Positions 55,001 to 63,329 of a stretch of DNA of 64,000 nt are shown piece after piece. The stretch's first letter is position 1; each line of letters begins with the position of its first letter. Made by a program: the position numbers and the translations under genes. Location: contig OW388297.1 of NCBI GenBank assembly GCA_936450465.1, positions 60,020,581-60,084,580 of the forward strand. The letters run 5' to 3'. The notes under the pieces are model-generated. The model ran no database searches. It saw only the letters and a list, made by a program, of their open reading frames with translations, and was not told the DNA's origin. The stretch comes from Gibbula magus (taxonomy: Eukaryota; Mollusca; Gastropoda; Trochida; Trochidae).

Positions 55001-55809
55001 TGCTATAATGTTCGTCCTAAAACATAATTTAGGCTAGTTTGTAATGTCGTAATCCATCATCGATAGTTGAAATGTAAAACTTTGCATTAACAGTTTGAAA
55101 CACACAATTACGGCATGCACAGTCTCGATCCTGACTCTTTGCAACTTTTCAAAATATTCCACTTTTTATTTTTTTTAAAAAACGCTATAATGTTCGTCCT
55201 AAAACACAATTTAGGCTAGTTTGGAAATCTCGTAATCCATCATCGATAGTTGAAATGTAAAACTTTGCATTAACAGTTTGAAACACACAATTACGGCATG
55301 CAAAGTCTCGACCCTGACTCTTTGCAACTTTTCAAAATATTCCACTTTTAATTTTTTGTTTAAAATGCTATAATGTTCGTCCTAAAACATAATTTAGGCT
55401 AGTTTGTAATGTCGTAATCCATCATCGATAGTTGAAATGTAAAACTTTGCATTAACAGTTTGAAACACACAATTACGGCATGCAAAGTCTCGACCCTGAC
55501 TCTTTGCAACTTTTCAAAATATTCCACTTTTTATTTTTGTTAAAAACGCTATAATGTTCGTCCTAAAACATAATTTAGGCTTGTTTGGAAATCTCGTAAT
55601 CCATCATCGACAGTTGAATTGTAAAACTTTGCATTAATAGTTTGAAACAAACAATTACGGCATGCAAAGTCTCTACCCTGACTCTTTGCAACTTTTCAAA
55701 ATATTTCACTTTTTATTTTTGTTAAAAACGCTTTAATGTTCGTCCTAAAACATAATTTAGGGTAGTTTGGAAATCTCGTAATGCATCATCGATAGTTGAA
55801 ATGTAAAAC

Positions 55810-56868
55810 TTTTATATACATACAGCTATGTGTGATAGCTCATTTTGACGATAAATGAATTCCTGAGAGGACTGTTTTGGCCGAATTTTGAATTTCTTCC
55901 TAGAATTTTGACAATATGTCCTTGAACATGCTCATTTTCAAAAAGTGCGTTTTTCTACTATATGTTCAAAGGGACATAAGTCTGTTAATAATGAACTTAT
56001 TTCGAAGTTTTTGGTTTCCATCTCTTTCTTATAAATAGTTTAACAATTTCATAACATATCATTATCACATAAAAGTTGATAGTTTCGGCACAATTTGGAC
56101 ATATTCCCGAAAATGCCAAATTTTGTGATTTTGAGACTACTTCGAGGGCTACTTTCTTTGTACAATTGTTGATCGTAAACCACTGACGATACCATTATGT
56201 TTGATAGCTTATTTTGAATAAGATATGTCATGTATTAAAGACAATAAATTTCAATCATGTGTCTGGCATAAATCACGTGTGACTGGTCATGGAATATTGT
56301 CATTTTTCGAAAATCGCCAATTTCCGCAAAGTTCAAAGGCTCATAATTGCTTAACTAATTTGAATATCTACATTTTATTTACAGTTCCGGATGAAAAAAT
56401 TCAAGAACAACAACTTGTCTGTTGAACACTTCCATCAAAATGTTTATAGTTAAGCTCCGAACATCGTAATCGTTGTGTAGGGGTCAAAATTTAAGCATTT
56501 TTGAATATTTTCTTGAATATTCAGAAGAATATAACGCATTATCTATTGATGCAATCTTAATGATGATTACATCTACCTAAGTGGAAATTAAAGCACAAGT
56601 TCTTCTATGTAACACCTTAGTATGAAAATATTAACCATTCTGTCTGAATCGTGAGAAAGAACATGTAGGGGTCCATTAATGAGCGATTGTTTCATTTTCA
56701 AAGGGTCATTGTCTTTGGAGAATTTTTGTAAAAAAACTACTGAAGATAGAGACATATTTGATAGCTCATTTTAAAGCAGTGAAAATGATGAATAACAGAT
56801 AATCCAACATGGAGTTCACGGTCAAGCAGAAGTCTTGAAGACCTAAGTATTGCCTTGTCAATCCTAGT
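55810..56868 (+). repeat. Hairpin-ended repeat, copy 1 (left end replaced by satellite)
   Basis: The copy begins at the satellite edge with ACATACAGCTATGTGTGATA, a phrase found about 370 bases inside the longer copies (58471, 60474). It ends with GTCTTGAAGACCT (56832-56844) and a hairpin ATTGCCTTGTCAAT with one mispair, then CCTAGTT. It is non-coding, and short ORFs in it have no support. Its left part is missing exactly where the satellite stops, so the array either inserted into this copy or grew out of it. Confidence 0.7.
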
Positions 56869-57003
56869 TAGGTCTTCAAGACGAAAGACAGAAGACCTAT
56901 TGTTATTATCCTGGTTTTTCTTATTAGGTCTTCAAGACTAAGTCTGGAAGACCTATTGTTATCATCGTGTTGGTTTTTTGTGGTTTTTTTAGGTCTTCAA
57001 GAC
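56869..57003 (+). repeat. Bare terminal hairpins, AGGTCTTCAAGAC type
   Basis: AGGTCTTCAAGAC occurs at 56870, 56926 and 56991. The first two are followed after only 3-7 bases by an inverted match ending GAAGACCT, then by ATTGTTATTATCC or ATTGTTATCATCG and a T-rich stretch. The third opens the long copy 2. The first two look like elements that consist of terminal repeats only. Confidence 0.65.
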
Positions 57004-58096
57004 GTTGCAAGGTTTATAGTCTGTAACCTGAACTGGTGCACTAAGAGCCAGATTTTGGATTTACGACTTCTTTGGCGAGTTATCTCCCCTTGAAGTCAAA
57101 ACTTAAACCTTAACATCTCTGGAACTAATCAAGATATTTGCACAAAACTTTCACCACTATGTGGGCAACAATATTCCTCATCGATTAGGACTAAAGTGGT
57201 TTTCGGCCGTAATAATAGATTTTTTGCTATTTCCAAAAAAATGAAAATGTTGTGCACTTTTGCAGTTTTGAGGGTACGTGTCTTTGAAAATCTTCATCTA
57301 AATAACGATTAAACATACAGCTTGGTGTGATAGCTCATTTTGAAGCTAAATGAATTTGGTAAAAACCTATGAGCGCCGATTTTTCAAGTTTGTCCCTGAA
57401 TTTGACAAATCGGCCCATGAATATAGACATTTAAAAAAAAGTCTTTTAACCGCAATATGTTCAAAGGGGTATAACTCTGTCAAAAATGAATGTAGGTCAA
57501 AGTTACTTAGTGAAATCTCTTCCCTATAATCAGCGTAACAATTCAGTTTTCATCAAAGTTCAAAGGCTCACAACTGTTCAACTAATTACGATATTGACAG
57601 TATATTTATACATTCGGACGCACAATAACAAGAAGAACAACTTTTATGTTGACCGCTTTCACCAAAAAGTTGATAGTTGAGCCTCGAACATCGCAAGCGA
57701 TGTCTAGGGGTCCAAATGTAAGCATTTTTTAGTATTTTCTTGAATATTCAGAACAGCATAACGCACTAATTATGTATGCAATCTAAATGATGATTACATC
57801 TTCTTAAGTGGAAATTAAAGCACAACATTTTCTATAATACACCTTAGTATGGAAATATTAACCATTTTGTCTTAATCGTGAGAAATGTAATGTAGGGGTT
57901 CATTAATATGTGATTTTTCCGTTTTCAGAGGGGTACCTTCTTTGGAGAAATTTTGTAAAAAAACTACTGAAGATAGAGACATGTTTGATAGCTCTTTTTA
58001 AAGCAGAGAAACAGATGTATAACCCTAGTCCAACATGGAGTTCAAGGTCAAGCAGAAGTCTTGAAGACCTAAGTATTGCCTGTGGCAATCCTAGTT
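56991..58096 (+). mobile_element. Hairpin-ended repeat, copy 2, with 13-bp TIRs
   Basis: AGGTCTTCAAGAC at 56991-57003 and its exact reverse complement GTCTTGAAGACCT at 58058-58070 bound about 1.08 kb of non-coding DNA. After the right TIR comes a perfect hairpin ATTGCC-TGT-GGCAAT (58075-58089), then CCTAGTT. Compared with copy 3 it lacks about 0.3 kb of the middle module. There is no transposase, Rep or helicase, so it would be non-autonomous. A Helitron/Helentron-like origin is possible from the terminal hairpin, the CTAGT end and the TT junction, but the TIRs would also suit a MITE. Confidence 0.6.
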
Positions 58097-59525
58097 TTAT
58101 TTATTATTATTTGACCTTTTTTGTCCGAAGGATTCCTGCGTAACCGCTTGACTGATTTTCATGATATTTTCTGAGATGATAGTCTGTGACCTGAATTAGT
58201 GCACTACGAAGCCCGATTTTGGATTTTCGACTTCTTTAGCGAGTTATCGCCCCTTGAAGTCAAAACTTCAAACCTCAATATCTCGAAAACTAATCAAGAT
58301 ATTTGCACAAAACATTCACCACTATGTGGGCAAAAACATTCCTCATCGATTAGGATCGGTTTTCGGCAGTAACAATAGATTTTATGCTATTTCGAAAAAA
58401 ACTGAATATTTTGTCAACTTTCGCAGTTTTAAGGGTACGCGTCTCCAAAAATCTTCTTCTAATTCACGGCAATACATACAGCTATGTGTGATAGCTTATT
58501 TTAAAGCTGAATAACTGCTCCACAGGATGCTTTAGCCCGAATTTTGAATTTCGTCTTAAAACTAAAATTATCTCCCCTTGAAAATAGTCCTTTTTTAAAT
58601 GTTCATTTTTCGGCTCCTTGTTCAAAGTGACGTAACTCTGTCTGGAATAAAGTTATGACAATTATTATTTATTGCAATCTCTTTATCATAACCATCTTAA
58701 CAATTCCATAACATATCATTATCATATAAAAGTTGATAGTTTCGGCACAATTTGGACATAATTCCCAAAATGTAAATTTTTTTGGTTTTGAGAATTTTCG
58801 AAGGATACTTTCTTCGTAGAATTGTTTATCGTAAACCACGGAAGATACATTAATGTGTAATAGCTCATTTTGAAGCACAGGTGTCCTTTATTAAGAGAAA
58901 TAAATTTCAATCATGTATATGTTATACTTTACATGTGACAAGTCATCGAAGATTGTAGTTTTTCAAATTGTTCGTTTTTTAGCAAAGTTCAAAGAATCAT
59001 AACTGCTTAACTAATTAAGATATTGAAATTGTAATTACACCCGTGGATGCAAAATTTCCGGAACAACAACGTTTCCGTTGAACCCTTTCATCAAAAAGTT
59101 GATAGTTAAGCTCCGAACATCGCAAATGTTGTCTAGGGGTCCAAATTTAAGCATTTTTGAGTATTTTCTTGAATATTCAGAAAAAGATAACACATTAATG
59201 ATGTATGCAATCTAAATGATGATTACATCTATTTAAGTGGAAATTAAAGTACACTAGTTTGTATGTTGCAACGTAGTATGAAACTATTAACCATTTTGTC
59301 TTAATCATGAGAAAGATCATGAAGGGGTCCATTAATAAGCGATTCTTCCATTTTCAGTGGGTTATTATCTTTGCAGAATTTTTGTAAAAACACTATTGAA
59401 GATAGAGACACGTTTCATAGCTCATTTTAAAGTGGAGAAACTGGTGAATAACCGAGAGTGCAACATGGAGTTCAAGGTCAAGCAGAAGTCTTGAAGACCT
59501 AAGTATTGCCTTGGCAATCCTAGTT
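58097..59525 (+). mobile_element. Hairpin-ended repeat, copy 3 (longest)
   Basis: The copy starts in ATT-rich sequence (TTTATTATTATTTGACC) and ends with GTCTTGAAGACCT (59488-59500), hairpin ATTGCC-TT-GGCAAT and CCTAGTT. Inside are three diverged modules. Each ends in a phrase like GAAGATAGAGACACGTTT followed by CATAGCTCATTTTAAAG (near 58480, 58860 and 59415), and modules include TCAAAGGGGCATAACTCTGT-like and AAAAGTTGATAGTT phrases. It is non-coding: the frames are short and the copies do not share them. Confidence 0.65.
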
Positions 59526-60111
59526 TCTTATTATTATTTGCACGTTTTTGGTGCGCGTAACAGTGACGTAACGGCTGAACCGATTGGCATGACATTTTCA
59601 GGGATTGTAGCCTGTTACATAAACTAGCCCTGTACGTTCGCCGATTTTTTTTTTCAACTTCTTTCTTGGGTTATCTCCCCTTGAAGTCAAAACTTCAAAC
59701 CGCAATAGCTCGAAAACTATTGAAGATAATTTCATAAAACTTTCACCAAAATGTGGCCAACAAAATTCCCAATCGATTAGGCCTATTAGGCAGAGAAACT
59801 GATGATGATTACATCTACCTTAGTGGAAATTAAAGCACAAGTTCTTCTATGTAACACCTTAGTATGAAAATATTAACCATTCTGTCTGAATCGTGAGAAA
59901 GAACATGTAGGGGTCCATTAATGAGCGATTGTTTCATTTTCAAAGGGTCATTGTCTTTGGAGAATTTTTGTAAAAAAACTACTGAAGATAGAGACATATT
60001 TGATAGCTCATTTTAAAGCAGTGAAAATGATGAATAACCGATAGTCCAACACGGAGTTCAAGGTCAAGCAAAAGTCTTCAAGACCTAAGTATTGACGTGT
60101 CAATCCTAGTT
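59526..60111 (+). mobile_element. Hairpin-ended repeat, copy 4 (internally deleted)
   Basis: The left end matches copies 3 and 5 (ATTATTATTTGCACG, then GCCTGTTACATAAACTA). At about 59790 it jumps to the right module (GATGATTACATCTACC), losing about 0.8 kb. It ends with GTCTTCAAGACCT (60074-60086) and a changed but still perfect hairpin ATTGAC-GT-GTCAAT (60091-60104), then CCTAGTT. Confidence 0.65.
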
Positions 60112-61500
60112 ATTATTATTATTTGCAGGATTTTGTGCTTCCGATTCTGAAGTAACGACAGGGCCGATTTACACGAAATTTTCAGGCATCATAGCCTGTG
60201 ACAAAAACTACCTCTGTATGTTGGCCGATTTTTTATTTTCGACTTCTTCCGCGAGTTATCTCCCCTTGAAGTTAAAATTTCAAACCTCAATTGCTCGAAA
60301 ACTAAGGAAGATAATTTCACAAAATCTTCACCAAAATGTGGGCGACAACATTCCCCATCGATTTCGGCCGTAATAATAGATTATTTGCTATTTCAAAAAC
60401 ACTGAAAATTGTATTTACTTTCGCGGTTTTGAGGGTACGCGTCTTTGAAAATCTTCTCCTAAATAACGGCAATACATACAGCTATGTATCATAGCTCAAT
60501 ATGAAGCTGAATAACTGCTGATTTACGTGAAATCGCCCAATTTTGGAATTTCGATTTGTTTTTTGAGGATTTTCCTTTTAAAATTGTCATTTTTAAAAAG
60601 GGCGAATTTCGGCCTCATGTTCAAAGGGGCATTACTCTGTAGGAAATGAAGATATAGCAAAGATACTTATTGCAACCTCATCCAGATACGTTACGAAACA
60701 TTTCTGTTGAACATCCCTATCATGTAAAAGTTGATACTTTTGCCACAATTTAATCATTGGCCCAAAAATATGAAATTCTGTGATTTTGAGACATTTCGAG
60801 GAGTATATCCTTTAGAGAATTATTGATCATTAACTAATGAAGATAGGAAGACTTTTAATAGCTCATTTTGATGTAGAAATGTCACTTATTAAAGACAATA
60901 TTTTTCTAGCACGTGTCTGTCATAGTTTATATGTGACAAGTCATAGAAGATTGTCAATTTTCGAAAATCGCCATTTTCAGCATAATTGAAAGGGTCATAA
61001 CTGTTTAACTTCTTATACTATTGAAATTTTACCCAAACCTACTTATGAACAATTTCAAGAAGAAAAACTTTTCTGTAGTCTGCTTTCATAAAAAAAATTG
61101 ATAGTCAAGCCTTGAACATCGCAAACGTTGTCTTGGGGTCCGAAAATGAGCATTTTTGAGTGTTTTCCTGAATATTCAGAAGAACATTACGAATTACATA
61201 TGTATGCAATCTAAATGATGATTACATCTACTTAAGTGGAAATTAAAGCACAACATTTTCTATGTTACACCTTAGTATGAAAATATTAACCATTTTGTCT
61301 TAATCGTGAGAAAGATCATATGGGGGTCCATTAATAAGTGATTGTTCCATGTTCAGAGGGTCATTGTATTTGGAGAATTTTTGTAAAGAAAACTACTGAA
61401 GATAGAGACATGTTTGTTAGCTCATTTTAAAGTCCAACATGGAGTTCAAGGTCAAGCAGAAGTTTTGAAGACCTAAGTATTGCCTGTGGCAATCCCAGTT
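60112..61500 (+). mobile_element. Hairpin-ended repeat, copy 5
   Basis: A full-length-looking copy of about 1.39 kb: ATTATTATTATTTGCAGG start, three internal modules in the order of copy 3, GTTTTGAAGACCT (one change) at 61462-61474, a perfect hairpin ATTGCC-TGT-GGCAAT at 61479-61493 and CCCAGTT. The next element begins directly with AAGGATTCAGCCC. No coding potential is seen. Confidence 0.65.
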
Positions 61501-61501
61501 A

Positions 61502-62203
61502 AGGATTCAGCCCTTTATATAACATAACTCAAAAACCTACCCGTCGAATTTCATAACTTTTTCAGGAGAGTCAGATTGGACTAAAGTCTTTATGAATCAA
61601 TAATAAAATCGCTCGCGTACAGTCATTCCCGGCCACAATTAAGCTTAAAGTTTCTAAAAATATGAAAAGTTGCGTTTTTGGTGAGTTTTTGTAAATTCAT
61701 AACTTAATAACCATAACTTGTAGAATGTTGTTTAATACCTCATCAGATAGACAAAACATTATCCTAACTGCTAAAATAAACTAGTACAATAGTGATCATA
61801 ACCAATGAGTCACAGGTCTTTTACGTCGGACAGTTTCTTCCTTCTTTCTAAATTGACAATGGTCACATTTGTAGTGTGTCTTTGTTTCCTCATAACTCAA
61901 CAATGCAAAATCATACTACGCTGTTTAATACATTACAATAATGGGAAATGATTACTCTAAATGCAGAAAGCTAAATCAGTTTGATAATTAACATAACCAA
62001 TGAGCTAGAAGCATTTTCTTTTTATCAATTGCGACTTTCATGTTGTACTGTAAACAAAGGGGGTAAATCCTACTTTAGTTTTACATGATAGACAGGTAGA
62101 GGCTGCTGTAGCTTAACGCTTTTACAGATCTCCGTGTAACTTTCAGAAATGACTGCTGATATGATGTACCTGCTAGGAAATTAATCAAATATGCGCTGAA
62201 TCC
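61502..62203 (+). mobile_element. About 700-bp element with AAGGATTCAGC TIRs
   Basis: AAGGATTCAGC at the left end and GCTGAATCCTT at about 62193-62203 form an 11-bp inverted repeat around non-coding DNA. The left 200 bp (61523-61737) is a direct repeat of 62976-63170, with phrases ACCTACCCGTCGAAT, TTCAGGAGAGT and TTTATGAATCAATAATAAAA in both. It has no ORF of note. The same terminal sequence occurs as a bare hairpin at 62430. Confidence 0.55.
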
Positions 62204-62319
62204 TTTTATCGTCACTTGTGACTATATTTATACAGGATTATTGTTATTGGTGTGTTTTATTATTTTAGTCTTTAGTCTGAAAGACCTATTGTTATTACCC
62301 GATTTTCCTTATTATTATT
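62204..62319 (+). repeat. ATT-rich spacer with partial hairpin unit
   Basis: The spacer after the AAGGATTCAGC element includes ATTATTGTTATTGGTGTG, a half hairpin TTTAGTCTGAAAGACCT and ATTGTTATTACCCGATTTTC. The same tail follows the complete hairpins to its right, so this is a degraded first unit of that short array. Confidence 0.5.
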
Positions 62320-62459
62320 AGGTCTTTAGACTTTAGTCTGAAAGACCTATTGTTATTATCCGATTTTCCTTATTAGGTCTTCAGACTTTAGTCTGAAAGA
62401 CCTATTGTTATTATCCGATTTTCCTTATTAAGGATTCAGCCCTTTGGGGCTGAATCCTT
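62320..62459 (+). repeat. Array of three bare hairpins, about 55-bp spacing
   Basis: Near-palindromes AGGTCTTTAGAC...GTCTGAAAGACCT lie at 62320-62348 and 62375-62403. A perfect 13-bp stem, AAGGATTCAGCCC-TTTG-GGGCTGAATCCTT, lies at 62430-62459. Between them is a constant linker, ATTGTTATTATCC followed by GATTTTCCTTATT. The stem sequence changes but the linker does not, which makes these look like interchangeable terminal cassettes. Confidence 0.7.
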
Positions 62460-63175
62460 ATTGTTATTGGCGTGTTTTATTATTATTATTTCAAAATACT
62501 TTGACCATCTTTTTAGCAAAATCGACTGAAGCAAATGCATCCAAATTTTACAGCCCCGTAGTTCTCGCCCTGGAATCGCAAACATAAGCTTTTGGGCCGA
62601 CTCGGCACAGCCATTAAAGGTCCAGTTCGATTCTTAACTTCAATTTTTAACATGGGGAAATCTTCAAAATGCAGCTAGAGACTTGCAACTTTTTCTAAAA
62701 GATGCGCATTGACAGTGCGAACAGAAAAGTAAACATGACGATTTCGTTGGTCTCATGGTTTCGGTGCCATATTGTTTTTAGTTTTTCTGTAAAATTTCAC
62801 GACCCCATGCATCTTTGACAATCTCCTTCTCTGACAACACCTGAAACTTATATATGTATGCAGCTGATGCATTGGTGAATGCATGGTGTGTCTTTTCAAG
62901 ACCGTACTCCCAATACTTTTTGCACAGCGAACATTCAAAGTTGGTGGATTTTGAAAAAGCGCAAACTTCAAGGGGACATAACTCAAATACCTACCCGTCG
63001 AATGTTATGATTTTTTCAGGAGAGTAAGATTGGACTAAGTTCTTTATGAATCAATAATAAAATCGTTCGCGTACAGTCATTTCCGGCCACAATAAAGCTT
63101 ACAGTTTCTAAAAATATTAAAAATCACGATTTTTTGTAAATTCATAACGTAATAACAAAATCTTGTAGAATATAT
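62460..63175 (+). repeat. Second copy of the ACCTACCCGTCGAAT module plus unique left part
   Basis: The segment begins with the ATTGTTATTGGCGTG tail and ATT-rich sequence, then about 480 bases with no recognisable content (one 77-codon minus frame at 62753-62986 looks like chance). 62976-63170 then repeats 61523-61737 with scattered substitutions. The phrase AAGGGGACATAACTC stands at the start of the repeated part. The repeat is cut off by the foldback at about 63176. Confidence 0.6.
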
Positions 63176-63329
63176 AGAGATTATTAACCAAGTGTGTTGC
63201 TATATCATTTATATCATATTTATGGAATAAAAATTGTATTATGCGAGCCTTCGGCGAGCATAATACATTATTTTTTATTCCAAATATATGATATTAATGA
63301 TACGGAAACACACAAGGTTAATAATCTCT
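63176..63329. mobile_element. Foldback palindrome (MITE-like), about 154 bp
   Basis: Arms of about 70 bp are inverted around GAGCCTTCGGCGA. The left arm runs AGAGATTATTAACC, GTGTGTTGC, ATATCATTTATATCATA, GGAATAAAAAT, GTATTATGC; the right arm gives the same in reverse complement with a few mismatches and small indels. It interrupts a copy of the neighbouring repeat. No coding capacity and no clear target-site duplication are present. It would form a strong RNA or DNA hairpin and could be a foldback/MITE. Confidence 0.75.

Larger units (their letters stand above)
6953..55809. repeat. 181-182 bp satellite array, about 270 monomers
   Basis: This is one head-to-tail array with no inversion and no foreign insertion that I can see. 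The period was read directly: the phrase TCGTAATCCATCATCGATAG recurs every 181-182 bases, and 48.9 kb divided by the period gives about 270 copies. Landmarks in order within a monomer are TATTCCACTTTTTATTTTTG, AAAAACGCTATAATGTTCGT, a variable segment (CATAATTTAGG, CACAATTTAGGCTCG or CGGAATTTTAGC), the TCGTAATCC phrase, TTGAAATGTAAAACTTTGC, CAGTTTGAAACACACAA, GGCATGC and a short dyad TGCAAAG...CTTTGCA. Divergence is mostly single substitutions and 1-4 base indels. Minus-strand ORFs of 60-109 codons recur at monomer multiples and share the string FKLLMQSFTFQLSMMDYEIS. They come from the monomer sequence and are not called genes. Centromeric or heterochromatic status is inference. Confidence 0.97.

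Noticed and set aside
6953..55809. CRISPR-like array (regular repeats with variable segments).
   Set aside because: The whole 181-bp unit is conserved, there are no short repeats with unrelated spacers, and the context is an animal genome.
6953..55809. CENP-B box in the monomer (TTCGTCCTAAAGCGGAA).
   Set aside because: It resembles TTCGNNNNANNCGGG, but the CGG is one base too far away and the last G is missing. Many monomers lack the CGG altogether.
56049..58910. Several 60-86 codon ORFs in the right flank.
   Set aside because: They are not conserved between the repeat copies, have no domains, and some overlap on opposite strands.
62753..62986. 77-codon minus-strand ORF.
   Set aside because: It has no recognisable domain and overlaps the start of a non-coding repeat module.
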